In this document: one piece after another, positions 1-12,310 of the stretch
Layout of the letters: each line of letters begins with the position of its first letter
Position numbering within the stretch: position 1 is the stretch's first letter
NCBI GenBank assembly: GCA_029783825.1
Contig: JAREIK010002665.1
Span: 1-64,000, forward strand
Reading direction: 5' to 3'
Source of the DNA: Sapria himalayana
Lineage: Eukaryota; Streptophyta; Magnoliopsida; Malpighiales; Rafflesiaceae
DNA: 64,000 bases
Position numbers and translations under genes: made by a program
Notes under the pieces: generated by a model
Seen by the model: only the letters and a program-made list of their open reading frames with translations
Database searches by the model: none
Told to the model about the DNA's origin: nothing

Positions 1-1993
1 ATGGAATTAGAATGTCACATCATTCTTATTGGGATAAAAATGTTGTGACTTTGTTGTGCATACCACAATATAGTTGGTTAAATGACTTTGTACTTTATGG
101 AATAAGAAAGTTACAATATTAAGATTGTCATGACTTGAACTGAAGAAGGTTGTGATTGGAGAAAATGTTAAAAACACGTGTGGTGAAAATATTAACATGA
201 ATTAGACCCTTTAAAATTTTGGCTCTTAAAAAAAAGCATGGTGCTTGATTTTGTTGACTAATTGTGTTATTGGGGTTATTTGGTTGTTGTAATAAAAAAA
301 TTATCATGATTAATAAATGTTGCCTTTTAGTGCGACCATGACTCTGATTATTTATAGCCATTGAGATAATAATGATTAATTTTGCAGAGCTACTAATATA
401 TAAAAGTGAAGGATGTGCACAATTATGACAATAGTAAAGGTCTTGATTTTCTACAGATTTTTTTCCTCCCAACTCTTCACTCACAAGTCATCCATTATCA
501 TACAAAAATATCTCAATGTTAGCACTTTTCCTCTTGTTAACTTACATTCAATAAAATTGTACTGTGAATATGTAATTACAACAACTAATTCATGCCAAAT
601 ATACATAGCTTGTTCAGCATATGGAAATCTGCATTGGAGGGTCACAATCCTATTCCACATCTTTGCTTTTAATGAATCCAAGAATTTGAGTAATGAGCCT
701 CCAATTGATGAACTGAGGGAATGGCAGCTACAACACTAACACTCTACCACTTTATCACTATTGCTTTTTGGTATAAAAAAAATTCTCTCCTTCGAAACCT
801 AATATCCTCTCTAACTTCACAATCAAGTTGCCTAACATTCTTTTCTTTTTCTAATGGAATTCAATAATACTTCAAATGAACCAAGTACAAAATTTTGGTT
901 CTCGTTAAATCTTCCTACTTTAACCCATTTTTTCTCCATATAATGTGAGTTTTCAGTGATTGTCTTGTCTTATTCATCGATCATCATTTCCACTCATGTG
1001 ATAGACATATAGAGTTTCTCGAACAATTCAATAATTCTATTATCATCTCTTCCTTTTGAGAGATGCATAATGGATTCTCTCATCTCCGAGATTCCAAGAT
1101 CTTTATAATTTGATTTTAAATATTTTCTAGAGTGGATATAAATAAAAACTCTTCTTTTTGAGATATATTTTCTACTATGCATCTCTCATCTCTGAATTCA
1201 ATATAGCTTCCATATCTTTCCTTTCACATATGTTTCTCATTTTCATATATTTTCTCTAACTCTGCTGTTAAGAAATTATGCATTGTTTGTGTATCGGCCT
1301 CAAGCATACATCCATATTAGCTTCTAATTTCAAATTTTCAGGATGATCATAAAGTCTCATAATTACCCGCCTTGTCCATCCAACGAGTCTTCCTATTAGA
1401 GGGTTGTCTCATCATCAAACTTTTCTCCTTCTTTCCATCGCTTCTCTATTGAGTTTTGGTATATGGCGACACAACTTGCTCAAATTTAATTGATTTTTAC
1501 CCTTTACGAATTACTTTTTTCTCTCTCATGTTGCTTCACTCTTCACCCCCACCAATGTTAAGAAAGATATTCATGAGCACTATTTATCACTATCATCTTT
1601 CATACGAGATTTGTCAACTTATCATAACAATATTATCATGGAAGGATAAATCATTTGGTCAAAAAAATGCCTCTCTTCACCCCCACCCAAACTCCTCGTT
1701 TATAGTAATTATTATATCTTTCATGAACTTCACATATTTATACATTTGAGCTAATACCCTAAACCCTGTGCATAATTCAGTCACAATTTTTTAGTGTTAA
1801 TAGCATCATTTCATATGAGTCTTTGGAATATTTCTTAATGGATGTCACAAATATGTGAAGACATTGGTAAAAGTCTTGTTTTTTTATAGATTTTGGGATG
1901 ATGAATATCAATATATATAAATATACGTATATATATTTGTGACATCTTTCAAAACTTTTACTAATGTATTCAACCCATATTCAACTCTTTAAG
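1..1993. other. AT-rich DNA with no recognised gene
   Basis: Both strands are broken by frequent stops. The longest open stretches, about 100 codons, have low-complexity composition and no motif I recognise. Part of 750-1450 has a slightly more coding-like composition on the minus strand and could be an old retrotransposon gag, but I could not confirm any conserved segment. No promoter, RNA gene or repeat boundary is supportable. Confidence 0.5.
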
Positions 1994-2930
1994 AAGATCT
2001 TATTATGAAATACCCTTAATAGTACTTCAAATATTTATGCTTTCGACTTTGATAACAACTCTCTTTAACATCTTCAGATTGATGATGAATTGATCATATG
2101 AATCAAGTCTACTTTGAAGTCTCAGAATGTTTATATTCTTCTGTTTTCTGTGACCCAACATAGTAATTTAAGAAACTAAAGTAATAAAGTATTGATATGA
2201 TAAGTTACCGTAATATATTCCATCATTCGAAGAGTGTACAATCTTCTTTTAAGATCTTATTGTGAAGAGCCCTTAATAGTAACTTCAAATATTTATGCTT
2301 TCAACTTTGATAACAACTCTATTTTACTTCTTCAGATTGATAACGAGTTGAATACCATTCATCAGATTGATGACGAGTTGAATACCATTCATCAGATTGA
2401 TGACGAGTTGATCATGTGAATCAGGTAGACTTTGAAGTAAAGTCTCTAAATGTTTAACTTATTCTATTAACCCAACAAGATAATTTGAGAAAATAGAGTA
2501 TTAAACTATTGATATGATAAGTTACCGTAATATATTCCATCATTCGAAGAGTGTAAAATCTTCTTTTAATATCTATTGTGAAGTACCCTTAATAGAAACT
2601 TCAAATATTTATGCTTTCTACTTTGATAACAACTCTATTTTACTTCTTCAGATTGATAACGAGGTGAATACCATTCATCAGATTGATGACGAGTTGATCA
2701 TGTGAATCAGGTAGACTTTGAAGTAAAGTCTCTGAATGTTTAACTTATTCTATTAACCCAACAAGATAATTTGAGAAAATAGAGTATTAAACTATTGATA
2801 TTATCAGTTACCGTAATATATTTCATCATTCGAAGAGTGTAAAATCTTCTTTTTAATATCTAATTGTGAAGTGCCCTTAATAGAAACTTCAGATATTTAT
2901 GCTTTCTACTTTGATAACAAATCTATAGTC
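1994..2930 (+). repeat. Tandem repeat, 257-317 bp unit, about 3.3 copies
   Basis: The anchor AAGATCTTATT / AATATCTATTG recurs at 1994, 2251, 2568 and 2855, giving periods of 257, 317 and 287 bp. Each unit then carries CCCTTAATAG, a TTTATGCTTTC segment, a TTCAGATTGAT segment and ACCCAACA. The second unit is 30 bp longer than the third because it has one extra copy of an internal 30-bp repeat (GTTGAATACC at 2347 and 2377). The fourth unit breaks off near 2930. A single diverged copy of about 100 bp lies at 51330-51434. It could be the LTR or leader of the copia remnant just downstream, but no TG...CA ends were found. Confidence 0.8.
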
Positions 2931-3029
2931 GCCATCAGTAAAATACAAAGGAAGTCATATGTTAATTATTGGAGTCTGGTACTAACAAAGTCGAAAGCAT
3001 AAATAGTGTTATTATCATATCAATTCTCA

Positions 3030-3300
3030 TTAAAAAGACATAAGCGATAGAAAAATAAGAATGAATATTTGAAGTAACTATTAAGAGCAGTTAAAAAGTT
3101 GCTTAAAAGGCTATGACTTGTGAATGACCTTCAAGTAGAGATGATTTATTATCTCAGTGATAAAATATTGAGTGGATATCTATAAGTAGACTATCATTGG
3201 AAATGACTCAATAACTGATTACACATTGTATGTATATAGGAAAAGAGGTCATTTATACAATTATCTTTCCTTGATTTTTTGATAGAGCACCATCATAACT
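3030..3300 (+). repeat. Fragment resembling the gypsy LTR family
   Basis: The order of words around 3100-3260 (GTTGCTTAAAAG, TGTGAATGAC, GTGATAAAATA, then a CATAGG-type segment) is the same as at 36880-37030, inside the LTR-like copy at 35880-37330. The match is by eye and diverged. There are no ends or target duplications, so this is a fragment only. Confidence 0.45.
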
Positions 3301-3599
3301 AGACCATTTATTAACACCATCACACGTGTATAAATGTGATGATAAATATTGTGAGAGTACTTGTGGTCATGAAGAGAGAAGATCACGAAAATTTATTCAT
3401 GTTTAAAGCAAAAATAATATAAAAAGTTGATGCATAAGTTGCATCAATTAGCAAAGGAGAAGAATAAATGATAATATGATATCGCATACTAGTCCACATA
3501 TTAGAACACGATTTAAAGATTATTTCTAACAAGTTATTTTTGTGGCTCAAATCAGTAAATTTACTTTTTTATGAGCATTATATTACAAAATAAGCATAA
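3301..3599. other. AT-rich spacer before the copia remnant
   Basis: No conserved coding word is visible. It probably corresponds to decayed gag or early pol of the copia remnant, judged only by position. Confidence 0.3.
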
Positions 3600-5500
3600 T
3601 AAATTTGTATTTAGTAGATCAATTGTAAAAAGTAAATATATTTTAGACTTGATACATTCTGATATACTTGAATCACCATCAATATTTCATGGATGAATAA
3701 AATATTTTGTATCTTTCATTGACAACTACTCAAAGAGATGTTGGGTGTATCCAATCAATAAGAAGTCAAATATATTTTCAATTATTAATAACTTCAAAGC
3801 ATAAGTGAAACTTAAATCTAGGAAAATGATTAAGTGTTAATGAACAAATAATGGAAGAGAATTTATAGTTGTCAAGTTTCTTGCTCTTTGCAAGTAAAAA
3901 AAGATTAAATGATGGTTCATAGTCAAATTCATATACATGACACAACAAAATTGATTAGCATGATAGTTAAACAAAACTCTTGTAGAATAAATAAGGGAAA
4001 TATTGAGGACTACAAGTCTACCCAGCTCTTTTTGAGTGAAAAAAGCCAGCACTGCATATTATGTGATAAATTAGTTGCCTTCAACTATGATTGACATGAA
4101 GATGCCGATGAAGATGTGTGCTAATAAGCAAGTAGATTAATCTTTGTACTTTTTGGATGTCCTACATATGTTATATACAATACCCAAGAAAGAACATTGT
4201 TAAAACTAAATTCAGAAAGTATATATTCTTAGGGTATACTGAAAGAGTGAAGGGATATCGCATGTGAGATCCCAATACCCACCAGATATTTATCAGCAAA
4301 CAAGTAATCTTTATAGAAAATCCATTATGTAGAATTACCCACAATAATAACACATTAAAAGAAATTTTAAAAACTATTACTATGAAAGTAAAAATAATCA
4401 GAGACTAAATATTTCAAATCTACGGAGGAAAAACTAGAGTGTAAAATAAATCAGCAGATTGTGCCTAAAACTCCAGAACTTAGTCAACCAACATGTGATA
4501 AAAGACTTCTAGTTTGATACCCAGAGTATGTTATGAACAGCAAGATTATATTATTTTCAAAGAGGATGAAGAACATTTAATATTCAATGAAGTTTTAAAT
4601 AATTTTGATGTATCCGTGGATAATAGTAATGGAGGAAAAAATTAAAACTCTACACAAATAATACTTGAAAGCTAGTATTGTTACCAATAAAAAAAAAATT
4701 ATTGATAACAAGTATTGACTTTATGGTCACAATCAGATTTTTTTTGTTAGTGATAAAGGGGTAGATCATAAATAAGATAATGGATTAAATGAGATATACT
4801 TCCTAGTAGTTCTTATAATAATCAGAAATGTAATAACTTTGTGTGCTACATTAATTTATATTTGAAGCAATTGGATGTCAAATTTGCACTTATTCATGGC
4901 AAAATTATAACAAAAAATTATATGTTCAAACCAAAAAGAATTACTGAATCAGGTAAGAAAAATTAGATTTATAAGTTGAACAAATCTCTATATAATCTAA
5001 AATATGCACCAAGGTGTTAACTTATGGATTATCAAATACAGAATTCTCAGAAGGACCAAACATTCTCTACACCAAAAAATATCAATTGTGAATTCAGTAA
5101 TAAAGCACAATCTTTGAATCATTTTCTGAGTTGTTATCCCAGGAACATCTTAAATGAGGTAAAAATCAGGACAATTTAAAGAAGATAAGCTCAAATCCTT
5201 AGAGTTTTAAAGTATTTAAGAATGACAAGTTAACTTATGAATGACAAGTTATTAGCATGTCTCAACAAATATTAAATCTAAGAATTGATAGCAATATTAA
5301 CCAAGGAGTTTGATATGAACGATTTAAAACTATCAAATAAGAAAATAGGATTATTGATTTTACTTAGAAACAAGAATATTTAGTTTTCAAAAAAACTTAA
5401 CAAGATATTGCGATGCTTCAACATGTAGCTAGTGATTTAACTTTATCCCACTTTTTATTAATTTCAAATTCTCAAGTTTCGTTCTAGCTCAGAAGAAAAC
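3600..5500 (+). pseudogene. Ty1/copia pol remnant (integrase, reverse transcriptase)
   Basis: This is a decayed copia polyprotein. In one frame near 3640-3780 the translation reads LDLIHSDI, then FVSFIDNYSKRCWVYPI, the plant copia integrase core signature. Near 4858-5010 it reads KQLDVKFALIHGK and, in a following stretch, LNKSLYNLKYAPR, which match the start of the RVT_2 reverse transcriptase domain. In an active element the product would copy RNA into DNA and insert it. Stops and frameshifts occur throughout, the catalytic region of the RT is not visible, and no RNase H is recognisable. A related integrase fragment lies on the minus strand at 45996-47290. The family assignment is firm; the outer limits are estimates because LTRs were not found. 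Confidence 0.85.
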
Positions 5501-5799
5501 AAGGTATTGTATGCATTAAAAGAGTTAGCGAAACGCATCTTTGCTAGATTGAAAATTGAAATGGGAAATCGAATTTCTTAATGTAAATATAATACTAAAA
5601 TACTACCAATGAATAGGTTTATTTGTATTTTTCTAATGTTAGTTTCTATGGGATTAAATATTCTAATTTCGCTTTGCTTTATGGAGAACTGAATCTGCAT
5701 AACAGATATGAAACTGTTAAAACAATTAGGCTGACTAATTTTGGTAATTTTATCAAACAAATTTAATGTCACTGTACAACTCAAATGATGCAGCAGCTG

Positions 5800-6780
5800 A
5801 TAGAAATTTAATTAAAGAATGAATTTTAAAGTTAAAGGGAAACGTGGAACTGAGGTAAGGAAAAGAAATTAAAGAATAAAAAAAATGAAAGAAAAAATGA
5901 TTTATCTAAGAAAAATAGAATAATAACTTAGATAGTTTAGTTTGTATTCCAAAATATTTTATTAATAACAATATGAATTTGAATTAGAAACATTTAATGT
6001 TTGGAAGTAAAAACCAGAACACCATGAGAAGAAAACATTTATCGATGGTTAATACATAACATAAAATCTAAATACAATAGAATGGACTGAATATAAATGG
6101 CATGATCTACTCCAAGAAAGCTGTTAATTTCACACCTAATTTTAGAAAAGTAGGTTGCATTATACTGAATACGGTAGGAATCTAGCGAATGATGTTTTAA
6201 TTAAATAACATCATCTTTCAACCAGAACCCTACCTTTTTGATTAGGGCGGGATGACATATTTGATCATTTAAATTAATAATTATCTTAGCTTTTAACTAT
6301 TTATTGCTTGACAGCTCATGTCCATTAGAAATTATTGAATTTACAAAACAATAAACATAAATTATGTATTGGTGCTATATTTAAAATAATATTTTATAAA
6401 ATTAATTCATCTTTTTATATTTTTGTAAAAACTAAATCCAAACTTATGTATATATAAATCTATATATGTAAATCTATATATATAAATCTATATATATAAA
6501 TCTATATATATAAATCTATATATGTAAACATATATATATATATATATATATATATCTATATATCTATATATATATACACACACACACACTATATATATAA
6601 TATATACACGTACATATAAATCTGTATTTACAGATATCTATATATAAGTTATCAAAAATGTTTATTTTATAGTTTTATGTATATAGGCTTAATTTGTGTG
6701 TGTAATACATGTATGTAAATGTATAAATGTATATATAGTGTGTACATATAAACATACATAATATATATAAGAAAAACTAG
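5800..6780 (+). repeat. Dispersed repeat family R, copy A
   Basis: It shares an ordered set of words with copies at 22340-24165, 26640-30300 and 59990-64000: AAATACAATAGAATGGACTG, a GCATGATCT segment, then a core at 6189-6255 followed by TCATTTAAATT and a TA/TG microsatellite. The core contains a stem ATGATGTT/AACATCAT (6189-6196 with 6207-6214), then AACCCTAC and GATTAGGGCGGGATGACA. No coding capacity is visible. The class is unknown: Helitron, worn LTR or duplicated non-coding DNA are all possible. Confidence 0.75.
6455..6620. repeat. TA/TATAAATC microsatellite
   Basis: Several TATATATAAATC units pass into (TA)n and a short (CA)n. It lies between a forward R core (6189-6255) and an inverted R core (6783-6852). 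Confidence 0.9.
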
Positions 6781-6782
6781 TA

Positions 6783-6852
6783 ATGCCATCTCGCCCCGAT
6801 CAAAAGCTAGGGTTGTGATCGAAGTTGATCTTATTTAATAGAAGCATTCAAC
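6783..6852 (-). repeat. Family R core, inverted orientation
   Basis: Read on the minus strand, it has the same order as the forward cores: ATGCTTCTATTAAATAAG, then ACAACCCTAGC and GGGGCGAGATGGCA. It faces the forward core at 6189-6255, so the two cores form a diverged inverted pair around the microsatellite. Confidence 0.65.
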
Positions 6853-7198
6853 CAGCAAGTTCATCAAAATTCTCTAAATAAATAGTTTTGAGGGATGTAC
6901 TATTTTTGCATAGTGTTATTATTTTTTCTTTGTATTGTTTTTGTTGTATTTATATTATTTTTCATATATGTCAAATAATATGAATTTTTTTTAACAATTT
7001 TTTTTTTCCAGATGTTCCACAATTACAAGTATTTAACCTTTGTATGCTTTATTCTATTTTAGTAAAATAAACAGTTGATATGTCATGCCATTTTAAAGAC
7101 ATGGCTTAGTATTTTCCATCATTTTTTAATTTGTAATGATTTTCCTCATTTAACATCAATAATTTTTGCATTCTCCTTTCAATTCTGCATCTTCAAAC

Positions 7199-7660
7199 TA
7201 GAGATGTCAACCGGTCCGGCCTGGCCTGGCACGAGGCACAGCACGGTTCAGCCATGCCTGGGCCGGCCCGGCACGGAAAAATTCCGTGCCCGGGCCCGGG
7301 TCGTGCCGTGCCTGGCTAGTGCCGTGTCGTGCCTGACTCGGCACGGTTCGGCTCGGGGCACGGCACACCGGCACGGGTTTGTCCCGTGCCGGGTGTCCCG
7401 TGAGCCAGACCCCACGATGACCCCTCCCGCAAAAAAGACCGCGGGTCGGGTCTGATTCGACCCGAGCCGTGGTCCCCCCGAATCCCGACCCGTACGGACA
7501 TGCAAGCCCGAGCGGGCCAGGCAAGGCACGACATGGCCCGTCGTGCCTGCGGGCCGTGCTGGGCCCGGCTATTTTAAACCGTGCCGGCTTGGCACGGCGG
7601 CACGCTCGTGCTCAAAAAATTCGGGCCGGGCCGGCCGGACGGGCCCATTTGACACATCTA
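7199..7660. mobile_element. Non-autonomous hAT element with perfect 8-bp target duplication
   Basis: The element begins TAGAGATGTCAA and ends TTGACACATCTA, an 11/12 terminal inverted repeat. It is flanked on both sides by CTTCAAAC (7191-7198 and 7661-7668), the 8-bp duplication expected for hAT. The 462-bp interior is very GC-rich and filled with GGCACGG/CCGTGCC words in both orientations, probably subterminal binding sites for a transposase (inference). It has no coding sequence of its own; open frames here are by-products of GC richness. The same termini occur at 10006, 40055, 44388 and 48888. Confidence 0.95.
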
Positions 7661-9300
7661 CTTCAAACTCTTATTCTTTAAAATTAAAAAAATATTTCAT
7701 CATTTCAAGCTTGAATTGTTTGTAATCTCACACATCTAGATTCTCCCCTAGACTTTGCCAAAGCAAATTGATTATCAATTTCAACACTGTAAATTTAGAA
7801 ATTGAGAAGAGGTTACAGATTAAACCAATGTGAATGATGGTAATTCGTATACAAGGCAAGAGTGAGAAGATTCTTTGCTTGATCTTTAATATTAAAAATA
7901 TCCTTTTTCATGTTTGTAGTTAGCTTCGTTTTTTTAACCTCTTGTGCTTTATTCAAAGAAAGAAATGGTTCCAGCTCTTTGAGTGGTAATAGATTTAAAA
8001 TGGTGAGGTATGTTGAAGCCATGGTTGAGTTCTATGACTGATAAGGCAAAGAACAAGGATTACTCATTATTATGGGCATTCTTTCTAGCTGTATCTATTC
8101 CTTATTTTTATCAATCACTTATATTCTAAGTAAAGCCTTGACCGGGCTTAATTTGTGAGCAATGATTGAATTGAAAGTTTCAAGTGCATTCATTATGTTT
8201 TATATGAAGATGTCCCTTGGTATACGTTGGTGCTTTAATCATTCAAGAATGGATGCAAAGTGACTCAGCGAGTGAACTAGCTTTTGGTACCCCCCTTTGA
8301 GCTTTTCCTTGTTAAAGGAGATTCAGTAAAGATGAAATAGGAAGATATTTTCACAACTAATAAGTTATGGGTTGAGAAGGGAGAGTTAGCAAAGTTAGAT
8401 AAGATTGTTACGGACATAGGAATATGTAATCATGTACCAGATTAGCAAATGCTCTCAATTTGATGTGATGTATTCCACAAGTTGATTGAAGATTTATTGG
8501 TATACTGATCAGTCTAGCATGGATTGAAATAGAAGTTGATTTGACATGAAGTTTTTTAAATGTAGTGCAACTTGGTAAATAAGGAAAGTGATGAATATAG
8601 ACTATAGAGATTAAAGCAGTATCCCACCCACATAAGGTGACCCACTTAGATCTTCCCCAAAACCCCCTAGCAACAAAGGCAAACAACATAAAAAAATCAC
8701 TCATTTTCTAGTCGTTTTGGAAGGACAAGAAAAATGGCATGTTTTATTAATAGCAACAAGAAAGCACATCTGAGCTGTAGGAATATTTACATATGGAATG
8801 TGAGATTTTTCACTTTGAAGATTTAGTGGTGTTATCCAAAGACATAGATGAATAGTCTAAGAATAATCAAGATCCATTGAGGATTTGCACGTAGCTTCTT
8901 TTCTTTGACATCAACAAATTAGGGTGTAATAACAAAACCAATATGTGATACTTTGGTCATAGCTAGTGGAAAAAGAAATACATGGATCTATATTCAATGT
9001 GTAATAAAATGATTGTTTCTTGCTCTGTTTTCACTCTTCTCTTGCGTGACACTTTGTTTGTGGATTGGCATACTGATAAAAAGGTAAATTCTCTTTGTGA
9101 CCAAGAGTTTCTCTTTTATTTCAAGCCAAGTTTTGCATTCCTTATTTTTTCTTCTCATTTCATATGTTAGAGAGGGGGTGATGGATTTTTCACCCTACCT
9201 AATTAGCAATGGGGTAGTGAAATCGGTCAACTCATTAGGCTCATTACTTTAAGATCGTCCCCTCTTAAACAAACAATTTTTTGAGACAGGAGTGGGGTGG
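7661..9300. other. No recognised gene; less AT-biased than its surroundings
   Basis: Past the hAT duplication, composition is somewhat less AT-biased, and 8580-9170 holds several short open stretches on the plus strand separated by stops. One reads AVSHPHKVTHLDLPQNPL. I recognise no family. It may be a worn retrotransposon or gene fragment. Confidence 0.4.
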
Positions 9301-9323
9301 GTCGTCAACTCGAATATCAAGCA

Positions 9324-9582
9324 CTAAGCTTGGTTGCCCTTTTTGGCCTTGCCAGATGCTTCTCGCTCAATAATCATCTCAACAAAATCCCTAGAAGTAG
9401 GAAGTTTTTTATTGATAATTAGGGCTTTCGACATTGATTCGATAATCGGAGTGAGGCTCTTGGCCAACTCCTTTGCTCTTCCAATTTTCATTTTATCAAT
9501 TTGGAGGATTTGTCATTTATTTCTTTCCTTCTCACTTGAAACCTCTAGTTTTGCTGGTACTGGGCCTATGGTGGGGCCAAAT
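9324..9582 (-). pseudogene. Unassigned C-terminal reading frame with one stop
   Basis: I do not recognise this gene. On the minus strand a frame runs from about 9582 down to a TAG at 9326-9324. It reads from GPVPAKLEVSSEKERNK, one in-frame TGA, then KIGRAKELAKSLTPIIES, and ends in a lysine-rich segment, ASGKAKKGNQA. The balance of charged and hydrophobic residues, and base composition unlike the flanking AT-rich DNA, suggest real former coding sequence of at least 80 codons. No start codon or upstream exon is secure; a neighbouring frame continues upstream to about 9819 with a possible frameshift. It could be the end of a retrotransposon gag-like protein or a captured gene fragment. Confidence 0.45.
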
Positions 9583-9734
9583 AGTGTTCAGCACATGTGG
9601 CAATGCTTCTGGAGAGATGCTCAAAGCTTCATTCATTTCATTAAATATTAGGTCATAAGAAGAAATATAACATAAAAAGGAAACTCTTTTTACGTTAAAA
9701 TAGGCATCAATGTAGCATAATAGTATGATAGATA

Positions 9735-9995
9735 TGTAGTTACTATCTAGGTAGCTGTACAGTTTGCCAGCTTGGTACTTTGAAAAATTAGCACTAGGTG
9801 AAAAAAGGTAGCTAGGCAACTTGGCAACTATGCAGCTTGGGAGCTGTACTGGGTAACTACAACTATGTAGCTTGGGAGTTATAACATGGCAACTACAACT
9901 AGGCTCTTAGTAAACTAGGCAACCAAGCAACAATACAACTTCATAACTTATAAGTTATGCAACTAAGCTGCTAGGTAGCTAGGAAACTTGGCAAA
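9735..9995. repeat. Degenerate AGCT-rich short tandem repeat, left part
   Basis: Words such as TAGCTAGGCAACTTGG and GCAGCTTGGGAGC recur with a period of about 9-10 bp in a diverged array. The same composition resumes at 12191-12310 beyond the hAT element, so the array was split by that insertion. Confidence 0.7.
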
Positions 9996-10005
9996 AATGT
10001 GGTAG

Positions 10006-12182
10006 TAGAGATGTCAATCGATGTCATGCCGTGTTAGCAAGACGACATGAAAGGTAGGGTTGACACGGCTTGAAATCCCACCTTCTTCAAACATACATTC
10101 CTGGTCCATGCTGACTTAGGGTGGCTATTGCCCATGCTCCCTCACCATTGCTGGTTGGTTATTGGCACTAGCCAGTCAACCAATGACCTTGTCCTAGTGG
10201 CCACTACCATTTGACTGGACTAGCCAATTTAACTCATCAACTAGTGTCAAGTTGCCACTAGCTATAATTAAAATCTTAAAATTAGTGGCAACTGGACATC
10301 AGGCATGGAATCGTGGGCCCTAACTTTATAAGATAATGTTTGTCTTTAAAATAAATTTTTAATTTTTAAATATCTAAACATTAAAATTTAACTATGTTAT
10401 GATATAAATAAAAATGAATGAAATTGACCTAAATAAAAAGATATATCCATTTCATAGTTTCAATTTCATCATAATATCGTAAATAATAATAAATTGAAAA
10501 ATTATTTAAGTATGATAATCATCAATAACAATCTGTCAGTCCTCTAATATCCATCATTAGTCTATATTATTTGAATTGTTATATCTAATGCTTATATCTA
10601 AATAAATTGTTATATCATAGTGATAGTGACGATTCACACCATACAGATGATTCAAACCACATAGACTAATATATAATTAGTAATTAATAATCAATGCACC
10701 ATAATAACATGCATAATCATCGAGACTAGTTTAGATGTTAGACATCACGGAGACCAATATTATGTTTTATAAGTATGTTAATTACTATTATTTTTCTAAT
10801 TTAAAATATTTTACATCATTCATATTGGTCAACTTAAGACTACAATGATAAGTGAGCTAGAAGGAGATATCTAAAGTATGAACTAGTCTAAAATCCTCTA
10901 AAAATTTAATTGGAAGACTTGTGCTAGAAATTAATTTTATCATGCATTCCTTTTCAAACTCATTATAGTGAATAAATGAGGTCAATGAACCTAAAATTAA
11001 TGTAATTTCAAAGATTTCACCACTCAGTTGGGTTACCTATGATCTAATATACTATATTTTTGGTGCATTGATCGACATGTTTTTTAATGTGATTAGTGTT
11101 GCTGGTACTCCTACACACATATTTTTTTATAATATATAAATTTTGGTGAATCTTATTTGCTACTCATATAATTTTTTTTTAATTTTGTTAAATTGTGTCT
11201 ACGCCACTGAAATTCACTTATTTTTAGATTTTTATATGCATGGATGGCTCTAGACTATGAGAGAACCAAGTTTCAGCCTTAAATATTTTTATTAAATTAT
11301 CATTATAATATATTTCTAGGTCTAATTTATTTTCATTAAAATTTAGAAGAATAGTAGCATGAGGAGAGCAATGTGTTTTTTTTTTAATTTTATACTTGTA
11401 TTGTTAATATATTTATTTATCTAAAAATTAATAATTAAAATAAAATACGTGCAATATTATATGTACTTTTACTTTAAGTGGGCAGCATGTACTTTTTCAC
11501 TTCAAGTTCCACCTCATATTCTTACACCTCAAAGTTGTAGGTTATCACCAAAATCACTTCGATGCTATACCAAATTTAAATTACAAATACATAAAAAATT
11601 GATTTCAGACATGATACTATGGTGATTTTATAATTTTTTTTAATTGGAGAGTCAGGAGATGAGAGAAGATTATAGATAAATTATAAAAAATAAAATATAT
11701 CAATATGATATTTATATATTTTTTTGATTAAAAAAATATTTTTTTTATTAGGGTAGAAATCTAACATTCATCAGATTTTGGCCATTGAGCCATGGGAGTT
11801 AATCCAATGGCTAAAATAAATTAAAACCATTTATTTAATTATTTAATTATTTAATTTTTGCTGACTGGATTGCAACATACACTACTTTGTTAGCAAAACG
11901 CAACCATTTTAAAATGACTGCACTTTTGAAATATCACCAGTACCATATTTCATGCCTTCCATTCTAGGCTCATAAGTCATCCCTAACACCATACGATGTT
12001 CATGTAACCCCGACACATCATGACACGAGTCATGCCATATGATGGCATGAGTTTGGTCCATACACTATTTTGGACTATACCATGCTAGGCCTAGCATTAC
12101 CTAGTCTTGTATGGCCTGGCTTGACTGAATCTTGTCATGTCTCGAGCCTTGCTCTAACCACGCATCCTACTTTACACCTCTT
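10006..12182 (-). mobile_element. hAT element with internally decayed transposase
   Basis: It starts TAGAGATGTCAA and ends TTTACACCTCTT (9/12 as an inverted repeat). It is flanked by TGTGGTAG (9998-10005) and TGTGGCAG (12183-12190), an 8-bp duplication matching at 7 positions. Inside, 10860-11180 aligns by eye, word for word, with the minus-strand BED-finger region of the larger hAT at 42350-42680, but the reading frame is destroyed. Most of the central catalytic region is missing. Subterminal parts near 10080-10330 and 12000-12170 carry weakened GGCATGG-type words. It is older than the elements at 7199 and 48888. Confidence 0.85.
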
Positions 12183-12190
12183 TGTGGCAG

Positions 12191-12310
12191 CTTAGTAGTT
12201 TGGTATCTTGGTGGATAAGCAAATAGTTTGCTTGGGTAGCTTGGTGTCTAGGCAGCTAGGCTACTTGAGCAACTAAGAATCTAGGAAGCTAGGCATCTAG
12301 TGAGCTTGGT
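12191..12310. repeat. Degenerate AGCT-rich short tandem repeat, right part
   Basis: This continues the array seen at 9735-9995: words TAGGCAGCTAGGCTACTTG and AGGAAGCTAGGCATCTAG. Its continuity across the hAT supports the hAT boundaries. Confidence 0.65.

Noticed and set aside
408..739. 108-codon open frame near the left end
   Set aside because: No recognised motif, AT-driven codon use, overlapping open frame on the other strand, no promoter or relatives in the window.
7075..7725. Overlapping open frames on both strands rich in Arg, Pro, Gly
   Set aside because: They arise from the GC-rich repeated words of the hAT element at 7199-7660; there is no protein motif and frames are open on both strands.
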